Positions 1 through 6,327 are shown, counted from the first letter of the stretch. The stretch: DNA of 8,409 bases from Gammaproteobacteria bacterium (GCA_024639445.1 JAHEIJ010000088.1:1-8409), one strand, 5' to 3'. A program made the numbers and translations. Notes: a model not told the origin generated them from the letters alone.

Positions 1-4
1 TCAT
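1..4 (-). CDS. Start of a leftward gene cut by the window edge (product unknown)
   Basis: An ATG lies on the minus strand at 4-2, and only one base of the second codon is left in the window. It is believed to be a real start because a strong Shine-Dalgarno sequence, AGGAG at 16-12, sits 7 bases upstream. Extended -10 promoter-like sequences lie further upstream on the same strand. Nothing can be said about the product. The inference is that positions 5-338 separate this gene from the rightward gene at 339. Confidence 0.5.
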
Positions 5-45
5 GCACTGACTCCTGTTTTCCAGTGTCTGGTCGAATAATCTGA

Positions 46-85
46 ATTTTAGCAGTATTTTACCCCCGGCCCTTTTTTCTGTCGT
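46..85 (-). promoter_or_regulatory. Putative promoter(s) for the leftward gene at the left edge
   Basis: Reading the minus strand, ACGACA (85-80) is followed after exactly 17 bases by TAAAAT (62-57), a plausible sigma70 pair. A second TAAAAT at 51-46 is preceded by TGC (54-52), which makes an extended -10. Either would give a leader of about 35-45 bases before the ATG at position 4. This is a motif match only. Confidence 0.35.
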
Positions 86-115
86 CGTTTTTGTGACGTG
101 TTTACCCGTCGGTAC

Positions 116-144
116 GTTTCGCCCGCGGCTATGTTTCGCCCGCG
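116..144. repeat. 12-base direct repeat, two copies with a 17-base period
   Basis: GTTTCGCCCGCG occurs at 116-127 and again at 133-144. Its core TTTCGCCCGC also occurs inverted in the right arm of the nearby hairpin (214-223) and with one mismatch in the left arm (182-191). The four copies suggest one short element that has been duplicated. No function is evident. Confidence 0.6.
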
Positions 145-175
145 AATGCGCGAAGTGTATTTGCTTTCATTGTTT

Positions 176-224
176 AAAAACTTCCGCCCGCTGCTGGTCG
201 CTCTCGGCCAGCGGCGGGCGAAAG
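176..224 (-). terminator. Long GC-rich hairpin with a T-run on the minus-strand side
   Basis: Positions 181-197 pair with 208-224 over 17 positions: 15 Watson-Crick pairs, one G-T wobble and one C-A mismatch, with a 10-base loop. Read leftward, the stem is followed at once by TTTTT (180-176), the shape of an intrinsic terminator. No leftward gene lies immediately to its right, so it may shield the left-edge gene from stray transcription. It may instead end an unannotated transcript, or be a palindromic repeat that only resembles a terminator. Confidence 0.5.
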
Positions 225-225
225 C

Positions 226-264
226 CTTTATAAAATAAAGATTCTTCGCTCCGCTCAGAATGAC
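226..264. repeat. Dispersed-repeat-like segment with a small adjoining hairpin
   Basis: Read on the minus strand, 264-240 begins GTCATTCTGAGCGGAGCGAA, a form I recognise as a short repeat dispersed in many bacterial genomes. It shares its first bases, GTCATT, with the ends of the large repeat at 6360-6779. Next to it, CTTTAT (226-231) and ATAAAG (235-240) form a 6-bp stem around AAA. The small apparent reading frame across this region is a translation of the repeat, not a gene. Copy number in the genome cannot be judged from here. Confidence 0.5.
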
Positions 265-338
265 GCCGAAATTAAAAGGACAAACAAAAATAAGGTACAC
301 TCCCCGCTAATCCATATGCACCTCGCAGAGGAAACTCA

Positions 339-893
339 ATGCCCACCCTCCCTGATCACCAACAACAAATCCGCCAGTCTCATGCGGTGTTGATTCACCA
401 GGTGGTGCGCGTCTGCCACAACCCGGCGGAACAACCGCAACTGGATCAGATGCTGGAGATGGCGCAACAACAGGGCTGGAATGATCTGGTCAGAACCGTG
501 CAGGCGATTGTGGATGGGCGTCGGGATGAGGCCTTGCTCAACGGCCTGGATGAGGAGGACACGGTAATCGTCCGTTCAATTCTGCAGGGCCTGCAGAACC
601 CGGCCACCCTGCCCGATCCCAACCAGGGGGCGGATCCCACCATGGCGGCACCCGGCCTGGCGCACATGATTCATGCTGCCAGCCATGGCGATGCGCAGGC
701 CTTACAGGCCGCAGCCTTTATGGCGGAACAAATGATCAATACCCAGGGCGACATGCGCCTGCTGGGTGGCCAAATCAAGCGTCTGCTCGATGGCGAGCGC
801 GATGCGGATGTACTGTGTAAAGGGATGGGGCCCAGTGGCGAACAACTGGTGCTGAATCTGCTGGATGAATTGAACAAGCTGGCGGAACATTAA
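339..893 (+). CDS. Conserved-looking hypothetical protein with an internal duplication
   Basis: This is a 184-residue protein of unknown function. The start is supported by GAGGAA at 328-333, 5 bases before the ATG. There is no signal peptide or membrane segment, so it should be cytosolic, and it looks largely helical. Two copies of a similar module can be aligned. Residues about 38-85 carry DGRRD (59-63) followed by L-x-G-L-D and a hydrophobic helix. Residues about 130-178 carry DGERD (151-155) followed by a similar helix ending in LLDEL. A linker rich in Pro, Gly and Ala (about 87-120) separates them. I do not recognise a named family. Its neighbours are the leftward partial gene at the edge and the convergent RRM gene, whose stop lies 28 bases away, so it is probably transcribed alone. 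Confidence 0.85.
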   Translation: MPTLPDHQQQIRQSHAVLIHQVVRVCHNPAEQPQLDQMLEMAQQQGWNDLVRTVQAIVDGRRDEALLNGLDEEDTVIVRSILQGLQNPATLPDPNQGADPTMAAPGLAHMIHAASHGDAQALQAAAFMAEQMINTQGDMRLLGGQIKRLLDGERDADVLCKGMGPSGEQLVLNLLDELNKLAEH

Positions 894-921
894 GCCCCGC
901 CGGGGGTAAGGAGGAAGTGTT

Positions 922-1197
922 TTAGCGCCGGCCGCGTTTGCCCTTGCCGCCGCTGCGCTTGGTATCTTCAAGCCGCACCTTGAGAAACTTGCCGTTGAAG
1001 TCCTTGCCGTCCAGTCCGGCCATGGCGGCACGCGCCTCGTGACCTTCCATTTCCACAAAGCCAAAACCACGGCACTTGCCGGAAAAGACATCGGTCACCA
1101 ACTGAATGGAACGCACCGTACCAAATTCGGCAAACAGCTCACGTACGGCTTGATCGGTGGTATCGGTGGGTAAATTCCCCACAAACATTTTTTTCAA
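922..1197 (-). CDS. Small RRM-type RNA-binding protein
   Basis: A single RNA recognition motif of about 91 residues. RNP2 (MFVGNL) lies at the N-terminus, RNP1 (KCRGFGFVEM) in the middle, and the tail is basic (KRSGGKGKRGRR). It probably binds single-stranded RNA in the cytoplasm, like the short Rbp proteins of cyanobacteria and other bacteria. I prefer the TTG start at 1197: AAGGA (1210-1206) is 8 bases upstream, and the protein then begins MKKMFVGNL, usual for this family. The upstream GTG at 1218 falls inside a hairpin and has no ribosome site. The ATG at 1188 would also give a complete domain. The gene lies downstream of the cold shock gene on the same strand, past a hairpin terminator, and no obvious promoter is visible between that hairpin and the start. 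Confidence 0.9.
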   Translation of the reverse strand: MKKMFVGNLPTDTTDQAVRELFAEFGTVRSIQLVTDVFSGKCRGFGFVEMEGHEARAAMAGLDGKDFNGKFLKVRLEDTKRSGGKGKRGRR

Positions 1198-1217
1198 AAT
1201 AGCATTCCTTGATAGCA

Positions 1218-1237
1218 CTGGCGCAACAACGCACCAG
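1218..1237 (-). promoter_or_regulatory. Leader hairpin next to the RRM gene ribosome site
   Basis: On the minus strand, CTGGTGCG (1237-1230) pairs with TGCGCCAG (1225-1218) around a TTGT loop: 8 pairs, two of them G-T. It ends 7 bases before the AAGGA ribosome site (1210-1206). It could modulate access to that site, or be a temperature-sensitive fold in view of the cold shock gene upstream. The structure is seen in the sequence; the role is inference. Confidence 0.35.
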
Positions 1238-1258
1238 AGCGAAGAGAGAGCGGAGATG

Positions 1259-1286
1259 AAAACACCCCCGCATGAGGCGGGGGTGT
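1259..1286 (-). terminator. Intrinsic terminator after the cold shock gene
   Basis: A perfect 10-bp inverted repeat, ACACCCCCGC (1262-1271) and GCGGGGGTGT (1277-1286), closes a 5-base loop. Read leftward it ends in a short TTTT (1262-1259). It lies 20 bases past the csp stop and upstream of the RRM gene. The tail is short, so some readthrough into the RRM gene is plausible. Confidence 0.8.
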
Positions 1287-1306
1287 GAGAAAATCTGGCG
1301 TAAGTA

Positions 1307-1513
1307 TCAGCCTGCGACTGTTACTTGACTAGCCTGCGGACCTTTCGGGCCATTTTCCACTTCATAATTCACGGTTTGCCCTTCAGCCAGGGTTCGGAAT
1401 CCATCACCCTGAATCGCGGAGAAGTGTACAAACACGTCTGCGCTGCCGTCAGAAGGAGCGATAAAACCAAAACCTTTGGATTCGTTGAACCACTTAACAG
1501 TACCTGTAGCCAT
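1307..1513 (-). CDS. CspA-family cold shock protein
   Basis: A 68-residue protein, the usual length for a single cold shock domain. It begins MATGTVKWFNESKGFGFI and contains RNP1 (KGFGFI) and RNP2 (VFVHF), the aromatic surface that binds single-stranded RNA and DNA. Such proteins act as RNA chaperones, and some E. coli members act as transcription antiterminators. Which paralogue (cspA, cspC, cspD or cspE type) cannot be told from the sequence. AAGGTA (1526-1521) lies 7 bases before the ATG. The leader is AT-rich, as is common for csp genes, and a strong hairpin terminator follows the stop. The RRM gene lies downstream on the same strand. Confidence 0.97.
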   Translation of the reverse strand: MATGTVKWFNESKGFGFIAPSDGSADVFVHFSAIQGDGFRTLAEGQTVNYEVENGPKGPQASQVTVAG

Positions 1514-1707
1514 TTAAAATTACCTTTAATAATCAATAAAATGTAAGTTCAATTGCAAATCATTTAAGGAATTGACAGGAGAATACCGGAAGGGAACTTC
1601 TGAAAGGACCTGAATAATATGCAATCGCCCGTAGTGTAATCGAATTTAAAGCAAAAATACTACAATCTTTTGACAAAATACCTTATAAAAATGCAACGGT
1701 AATCACA
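1514..1707 (-). promoter_or_regulatory. AT-rich upstream region and probable leader of the cold shock gene
   Basis: The 194 bases between the META gene stop and the csp start are AT-rich and hold no gene. A TTGTCA at 1676-1671 resembles a -35 box, but no good -10 lies at the right distance. TACACT and TATTAT sequences nearer the gene are alternatives. If transcription starts near 1640-1660 the leader would be over 120 bases, in line with long csp leaders. I see no clear cold-box sequence. Confidence 0.35.
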
Positions 1708-2634
1708 TCACTGAACGACTTCATCCGGTTTTGGGTTGAATAATAAACGCTGCGGCTTGTTGTTATCCTCATAACCCAGCGCTAACTGACCAAACATGAA
1801 ACCAAACTGGCGGACTTTTTGCAGCGCCGCGAGGTAGCGATCCTCGACTTGCATCATCGATTCGGCACACATCATGCGGGTCGCCCCCACAGGTCCAATC
1901 ACGATACTGTCGGGGCCGCCGCCCTTGATGTCGCTAAAATAACGGTTACAACCACTCGAGCCACTCAGCCGTTTTTCATCAAATACCGCGTACACCGAGA
2001 CTTGCGGTGGCACGGGCTCGTTCTCCGCCAGCTCGGCGAGTGACCATTTCATGCCCTCCAGATCACGCAGGCTCAACGGCCCAATGGCTTTATCGGTGAT
2101 CTGCCTGAGTTCGCCATCCACCAGCCGGTAAGTATTACGCATGTTCAAGCTCGGGCAACACGCGGTATCTTCAGGACCGGCGGTAATAAAATCCAGTATC
2201 AACGTGCCTTCGGCAAGCCGCAACGCGCGGACCTGTACCCGATCACCCAGGTTTTGGGTTGCAATATTCTGATAACTGAATCCGCTTTTAGTCACGATGG
2301 CCAGATAGGTATAGCGGCCACTGCCACCTGAACTTGCCGTCAGAAACACCGCGGCTTCATTGTTACCGTCACCGGTCATGTCGCCGCTGACCATGAGTTG
2401 TTCGATTAGCGCTACACGTAAGCGTGATGCGCCACCGGCATCAAAAGTCGGGCCTTCATACACACCATCTTTGAGTGTGACGGTTTGCCCATGAATAGTC
2501 TGATAACTGAGATTCCTGAGCTGTTGCAGGCTAGATGAATCCACATGCTGCACACTGGCACAGCTACTGACAATAAGGCCCAGCATCAAAACGATGAGCG
2601 GCACTGGTCCCGGGGGGTTGGACATACAGTTCAT
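1708..2634 (-). CDS. META-domain (HslJ-like) lipoprotein
   Basis: A 308-residue exported lipoprotein. A short hydrophobic signal ends in the lipobox IVSSC, with the lipidated Cys at residue 25. Ala at +2 points to the outer membrane. Residues about 75-175 form a domain with DMTGDGNNE (85-93), like the calcium-binding loops of FG-GAP-type repeats, and a CC pair at 159-160. The META domain covers about 193-303. It has the characteristic W197, GCN (228-230), TRMMC (252-256) and a following acidic helix, as in HslJ, a heat-inducible protein linked to novobiocin resistance. The function of the combined architecture is not known to me. The ribosome site is weak for both possible starts (ATG at 2634 or 2625). 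It lies 75 bases downstream of the YihY gene on the same strand, so the two may be cotranscribed. Confidence 0.85.
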   Translation of the reverse strand: MNCMSNPPGPVPLIVLMLGLIVSSCASVQHVDSSSLQQLRNLSYQTIHGQTVTLKDGVYEGPTFDAGGASRLRVALIEQLMVSGDMTGDGNNEAAVFLTASSGGSGRYTYLAIVTKSGFSYQNIATQNLGDRVQVRALRLAEGTLILDFITAGPEDTACCPSLNMRNTYRLVDGELRQITDKAIGPLSLRDLEGMKWSLAELAENEPVPPQVSVYAVFDEKRLSGSSGCNRYFSDIKGGGPDSIVIGPVGATRMMCAESMMQVEDRYLAALQKVRQFGFMFGQLALGYEDNNKPQRLLFNPKPDEVVQ

Positions 2635-2682
2635 GCTGAATAGATAGATCTTGATTTGTAGTTAAGTTGTTATGTCTGCCTT

Positions 2683-2710
2683 GTTATGTACTATCAGTTG
2701 TTTTTGTCAC
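2683..2710 (-). promoter_or_regulatory. Possible promoter of the META lipoprotein gene
   Basis: GTGACA (2710-2705), which overlaps the YihY stop codon, is followed after 16 bases by CATAAC (2688-2683). This is a weak sigma70-like match, and the gene could equally be read from the YihY promoter. Confidence 0.2.
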
Positions 2711-4074
2711 TAGCCGGCGGTATCCGTCATGGGAACCACCTTACCCGGTTCCGCCAGGGAAAGATCCCGCAACGTGCGCCCTTCCAGCGAGGCGTCGATG
2801 GCGCGCTCCATTTCCTGATAGAGGTCATCGACCAGCTCGGTTTTCGGCAGCTCCTCCGGCGACAGATACGGAGACTCACTGGCGGCACGTACAATATCAA
2901 TAATATCTTTCAACATGAATGTTTCAAGGGCATGCCCGGGCAAGTAGGTGGGTGGAGTGTCAGAAGTGCGAACCAGCGCACCTGCTTTTTCCAGGGTGTT
3001 AACCAGCAGGCCGCAGGCATCGGTACCCACGTGCAGTTGTTTTGCCAGACCCTTTAGCGTCCAGGGTGGAAGCTGGTGATAGTAATGCTGGCCCACCAGG
3101 CTCATGATCAACAGCGCCATTTTTTCTTTCATGCGGTTACTGAGGCGAATGATGCGTGATCGCAGATTACGGTACTCCGGATGCTGTACATAAAACGCGA
3201 TACTGCCGCCAATTAGCAGGATTAACCAACTGAGGTACAACCAGATAAGAAAAAATAACATGGTGGCGAAGGTGGCATAAATGGCCGTGTACTTGGTTGA
3301 CTGCGACACAAATACGGCAAAGCCCCAGCCCATGATTTGCCACATCAATGCGGCCGCCAACGCGCCGATCACGGCTGCCTTGAAAGAGACCCGCGTATTG
3401 GGCACAAACACATAGACAAAGGTAAAGGCACCCACCACCAGCAAATAAGGCACCAAACGACCCATGAGCCGCATGAACGCACCGATTGCCTCAACCTCCA
3501 AGGCGGATTTAACGATCTCGATATTACCAATCGAGGCGGTGACACCCAGGGCGGTAAACATCAATACCGGCCCGATCAAGATCACCGTCAGGTAATCACT
3601 GAAGCGTTGCGCAAACGGTCGTAACTCGGTCACCCGCCAGGCTTCATTAAAAGCCCGCTCGATCTTCTGCATCAGCGACACCACCGTATAAAACAACAGC
3701 GCCACCCCCACCGAACCCAGTACGGTAACATTGATATTGTCAACGAAGCCGATAATATTGTCGGTAATTACCACCGCCTTATCGCCAAGGGGTTCGAGTA
3801 AACTGAGTAGCAAGGGTTCAACCTGGTTATGCACACCGAAACCTTTTAGTACCGAAAAGCTCACGGCAATCAACGGCACCATCGCCAGTAGCGTGGTATA
3901 CACCAGCCCCATGGCACGCAATGTGAGCTGGCCTTGACTGATGTCACGTATTATCAGGTTCCCGATGCGCAGCGTGGTGATGCCAAATTGCGCTGGTTTT
4001 GACATGGCATCAAGCGGCCGGCCCCAGATAAAGTCGGTGACCTGCTCAGTTAATGACTTGATCTTGATCCCCAT
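2710..4074 (-). CDS. YihY/BrkB (UPF0761) family inner-membrane protein with winged-helix tail
   Basis: A 454-residue protein of the YihY/UPF0761 family, often mislabelled ribonuclease BN. Six membrane segments can be seen at about residues 53-76, 116-136, 160-182, 205-224, 232-257 and 268-295. Conserved features include TLRAMGLVYTTLLAMVPL after an N-terminal amphipathic stretch, FNEAW (142-146), VPNTRVSFKAA and the WLYLSWLILLIGG segment. After the membrane part comes a cytosolic region (about 320-400) that looks like a winged helix (LKGLAKQLHV, then LVNTLEKAGAL). The tail is longer than in E. coli YihY. The role of the family is unsettled; transport or an envelope role is often proposed. The start at 4074 is supported by GAGGG 8 bases upstream. 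The gene is divergent from the carbonic anhydrase gene. Confidence 0.93.
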   Translation of the reverse strand: MGIKIKSLTEQVTDFIWGRPLDAMSKPAQFGITTLRIGNLIIRDISQGQLTLRAMGLVYTTLLAMVPLIAVSFSVLKGFGVHNQVEPLLLSLLEPLGDKAVVITDNIIGFVDNINVTVLGSVGVALLFYTVVSLMQKIERAFNEAWRVTELRPFAQRFSDYLTVILIGPVLMFTALGVTASIGNIEIVKSALEVEAIGAFMRLMGRLVPYLLVVGAFTFVYVFVPNTRVSFKAAVIGALAAALMWQIMGWGFAVFVSQSTKYTAIYATFATMLFFLIWLYLSWLILLIGGSIAFYVQHPEYRNLRSRIIRLSNRMKEKMALLIMSLVGQHYYHQLPPWTLKGLAKQLHVGTDACGLLVNTLEKAGALVRTSDTPPTYLPGHALETFMLKDIIDIVRAASESPYLSPEELPKTELVDDLYQEMERAIDASLEGRTLRDLSLAEPGKVVPMTDTAG

Positions 4075-4135
4075 GGCTTAATCCCTCGATAGAAAAACGC
4101 TGCTGCTTGACTGCACACTTTCACCAGGCCCGTCA

Positions 4136-4151
4136 CACTATTAATATAGTG
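4136..4151. promoter_or_regulatory. Perfect inverted repeat in the divergent control region
   Basis: CACTAT (4136-4141) and ATAGTG (4146-4151) are perfectly inverted around TAAT. It lies 62 bases upstream of the YihY start and could be an operator for that gene. No family of regulator can be assigned. Confidence 0.35.
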
Positions 4152-4245
4152 CACCCAGAGCCTGCATTTTTACTATGCCATCTTGAATTTCCGAATATTT
4201 CCGGCCCTGTTTATAGATTTTTTTCTTCCTGCAATTCACCCTCGC

Positions 4246-4259
4246 TTGATACCGATCAA
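4246..4259. promoter_or_regulatory. Perfect inverted repeat, LysR-box-like, upstream of the carbonic anhydrase promoter
   Basis: TTGAT (4246-4250) and ATCAA (4255-4259) are inverted around ACCG, and the site contains the T-N11-A pattern of LysR-type regulators. It ends about 75 bases upstream of the transcription start predicted for the carbonic anhydrase gene, a usual position for a LysR recognition site. No regulator gene is in the window. Confidence 0.35.
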
Positions 4260-4318
4260 CCGGCAGGGTTGGATCCGTGATGCCCGTGAGTGTATAAAAA
4301 CAGTAGCTTAATACAGTT

Positions 4319-4327
4319 TGCTATACT
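4319..4327 (+). promoter_or_regulatory. Extended -10 promoter of the carbonic anhydrase gene
   Basis: TGCTATACT is an extended -10 (TG-N-TATACT). No good -35 lies at the proper distance (4299-4304 reads AACAGT), which is typical of extended -10 promoters or of activated ones. Transcription would begin near 4334, leaving a leader of about 23 bases before the ATG at 4357. It also argues against a TTG start at 4318, which overlaps this box. Confidence 0.55.
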
Positions 4328-4356
4328 TTCACGACATTTACCTGCGGGGATCTCAC

Positions 4357-5499
4357 ATGTTCTCATCCAAAAATTCCTACCTCGCAATGTGGGGACCATT
4401 CAATATTAAGGATAAGTTTCTGCGTTACAGCAGTTTTGTTCCACGACTCTACAATTTCTGTAAGTCATTGGGGTTTGCGCCAGGACGAATCATGCCATCA
4501 CGCGCATTCTGTTCAGATGAAAACCAGGGTTATCCCATTATTCTTATTACCAAACATTTTGGCACCTTTCCCTTTAATCACGGCCGGGTGGGTGGCATCG
4601 TGGCAACCGGCCGGCATGGACCCCATGCCGAGCATGGCAAGGACATGGTGATCATCCAGGCCAGCCATGTAGGTTATGACCCGAGTACCCAGACCTTTGG
4701 TACTTATTGCCGCAAGCGTACCGAACATCATGAACATACTTCCAGTTGCGGCAAGATCGCCGGCTGCCTCAAATGGTATCAAGATGAATATCTCTTTGCG
4801 CAAAACAATATTGCCCTTGAAACCAATGGCAAGAAACATCTGGTGACCATCGATAACCAAATCCTCAACCAGGACCGTGACGAAGGTCTGTTTCTGGATC
4901 TGAACAAGATCATCCTGGTTGACAAGGATGGCGATTACAAGCCAGTCATGTCACACAGCACGTCCCGCAGCTTTTTGCCTTCGGAGCATCTGAAGAAATC
5001 GCTTGAGGCCAGCTGGCCCAAGAGCGGACGTGTACCTATCGGCGTCAACCTGAAACCGGCCTTGTTTCGCTACAAACGCCAAATCCCACCGGATTCAGAA
5101 GGATACAATCAGCTGGAAGAGAACCTGTTGCATGCCATGCCGTGGATTGTTACCTCTAAAGCACCCTTATTACTTGCCGCGCAGGTGAATACCCAGGTGG
5201 AATTCGATCGTACCATCCGCACCTTACAAAAAGAACATGGCTATCAAGGTAAGAACCTGGTGCATATCGCCGGTTTACATATCGATATCTCACCTGATGA
5301 AACACTGACCTTTCCGTTAACCAAGTTTGTCCCCTGGGCGGCATATATTCAAAAAAGTGATGGTACGCAGTACATGCTGGAACAAGAGGAGTTGATGGCT
5401 GCACTGATGGAACAGAGTGAAGACAACCCGGATCAGACCGATCTGGAAGCCGCGATTCACCAGATGGAACTCCACCAGGAAGTTAAGATCACGACCTGA
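4357..5499 (+). CDS. LCIB/C-type (beta-like) carbonic anhydrase
   Basis: A 380-residue soluble protein without signal peptide. It matches the family of limiting-CO2-inducible proteins LCIB/LCIC, whose structures resemble beta-carbonic anhydrases that interconvert CO2 and bicarbonate with zinc. The recognisable core runs from about residue 60 to 150: ITKHFGTFPFNHGRVGG (64-80), ATGRHGPHAEHGKD (83-96), IIQASHVGYD (99-108) and SSCGKIAGC (129-137). By analogy with the beta class, C52 (in CSD, with D54), H104 and C131 are candidate zinc-site residues; this assignment is mine and unverified. The C-terminal half is less familiar and ends in an acidic helix. GGGGA lies 6 bases before the ATG at 4357, and an extended -10 stands just upstream. 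No carboxysome, Rubisco or transporter gene is nearby. The OmpA lipoprotein gene begins 82 bases after the stop. Confidence 0.85.
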   Translation: MFSSKNSYLAMWGPFNIKDKFLRYSSFVPRLYNFCKSLGFAPGRIMPSRAFCSDENQGYPIILITKHFGTFPFNHGRVGGIVATGRHGPHAEHGKDMVIIQASHVGYDPSTQTFGTYCRKRTEHHEHTSSCGKIAGCLKWYQDEYLFAQNNIALETNGKKHLVTIDNQILNQDRDEGLFLDLNKIILVDKDGDYKPVMSHSTSRSFLPSEHLKKSLEASWPKSGRVPIGVNLKPALFRYKRQIPPDSEGYNQLEENLLHAMPWIVTSKAPLLLAAQVNTQVEFDRTIRTLQKEHGYQGKNLVHIAGLHIDISPDETLTFPLTKFVPWAAYIQKSDGTQYMLEQEELMAALMEQSEDNPDQTDLEAAIHQMELHQEVKITT

Positions 5500-5581
5500 C
5501 TGTTAACACTGTCACAAACCCCGATGATGTTGTTTTATACACTTGCTCCCTCATTGATCAACATAGGGTTCGAGCCAGCTT

Positions 5582-6274
5582 ATGAGTCGCACTTTCGGTT
5601 TAAACACGGTACGCAATACAGGATTGATCGCGCTTGTCAGCAGTATCTTTCTTACGACTGCCTGTACGACAATTGATCCTTACACCCGTGAGGAAAAAAC
5701 CAGCAGCGCGACTACCGGCGCAATTATCGGTGCCGTAACCGGCGCGGTAGTGGGTGCCATCAGCGGTGATGATTCCCGTGAGCGCCGCAATCGTGCGCTG
5801 ATCGGTGCCGGCGTCGGAGCCATCGCCGGCGGCTCAGTGGGCTATTACATGGATGTGCAGGAAGCCAAGTTGCGCCAGCAGCTTGAAGGCACGGGGGTAT
5901 GGGTTGTGCGTGACGGCGACAATATTACCCTGGTCATGCCCAGCAATGTCACCTTTGGCGTTGATCAGGCGGCAGTCAAAGCCTCATTTTATCCGGTGCT
6001 GGATTCGGTCGCGCTGGTGCTGGATGAATACGACAAGACCCTGATTGATGTTGTGGGTCATACGGACAGCACGGGATCACGCCAACACAACCAGGCTTTG
6101 TCAGAACGCCGCGCCGATTCGGTAGGTAAATACCTGATCAGTCAGAAAGTCGTTGCCGCCCGGATTGAAACCTTTGGTATGGGTGAGACCCGGCCTGTTG
6201 CAAGCAATTCAACGACCCAGGGCCGACAATTGAATCGTCGGGTTGAACTCACCCTGATCCCGATTACCAAGTAA
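5582..6274 (+). CDS. OmpA-family lipoprotein with glycine zipper (YiaD-like)
   Basis: A 230-residue outer-membrane lipoprotein. The signal ends in LTTAC with the lipidated Cys at residue 28, and Thr at +2 points to the outer membrane. Two glycine-zipper segments follow (about 46-62 and 75-87, with repeated GAxxG spacing), separated by a charged stretch (DDSRERRNR). The C-terminal OmpA-like peptidoglycan-binding domain covers about 115-228. It has GHTDSTG (159-165) and the NQALSERRADSV segment; D162 and R177 are the usual residues that hold diaminopimelate. It probably tethers the outer membrane to the wall. The ATG at 5582 has only a weak ribosome site, but no later Met fits, since the lipobox must be kept. 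It follows the carbonic anhydrase gene by 82 bases; a shared transcript is possible, though the roles look unrelated. Confidence 0.93.
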   Translation: MSRTFGLNTVRNTGLIALVSSIFLTTACTTIDPYTREEKTSSATTGAIIGAVTGAVVGAISGDDSRERRNRALIGAGVGAIAGGSVGYYMDVQEAKLRQQLEGTGVWVVRDGDNITLVMPSNVTFGVDQAAVKASFYPVLDSVALVLDEYDKTLIDVVGHTDSTGSRQHNQALSERRADSVGKYLISQKVVAARIETFGMGETRPVASNSTTQGRQLNRRVELTLIPITK

Positions 6275-6301
6275 ATAAACTTATACGCAATCGAACATCC
6301 A

Positions 6302-6327
6302 CCCCAGGCATCCTGCGATGCCTGTGG
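6302..6327 (+). terminator. Hairpin after the OmpA lipoprotein gene
   Basis: CAGGCATC (6305-6312) pairs perfectly with GATGCCTG (6317-6324) around CTGC, and C-G pairs extend it beyond one mismatch. It lies about 30 bases after the stop. No T-run follows, so it may end transcription only with Rho or simply protect the 3' end. Confidence 0.4.

Noticed and set aside
49..300. Leftward reading frame of 83 residues
   Set aside because: It crosses the direct repeats, the long hairpin and the dispersed-repeat segment, has no ribosome site, and reads as low-quality basic sequence. It is a translation of repeats.
895..905. CCCC-GCC-GGGG stem in the gap between the convergent genes
   Set aside because: It has only four pairs with a 3-base loop and no T-run on either side. 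It is too weak to call a terminator.
702..1091. Leftward 129-residue frame across the hypothetical and RRM genes
   Set aside because: It overlaps two better supported genes, one of them in another frame of the same strand, and resembles no protein family.
2710..4074. Ribonuclease BN as the name for the YihY-family gene
   Set aside because: That name arose from a past misassignment. True RNase BN/Z is a metallo-beta-lactamase protein, and this one has six membrane segments.
4318..4356. TTG start at 4318 for the carbonic anhydrase gene
   Set aside because: It would overlap the extended -10 box at 4319-4327 and has no ribosome site. The ATG at 4357 has GGGGA 6 bases upstream.
4513..4860. Leftward 115-residue frame inside the carbonic anhydrase gene
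   Set aside because: It lies opposite the most conserved part of a well-recognised gene and has no family features. It is a shadow frame.
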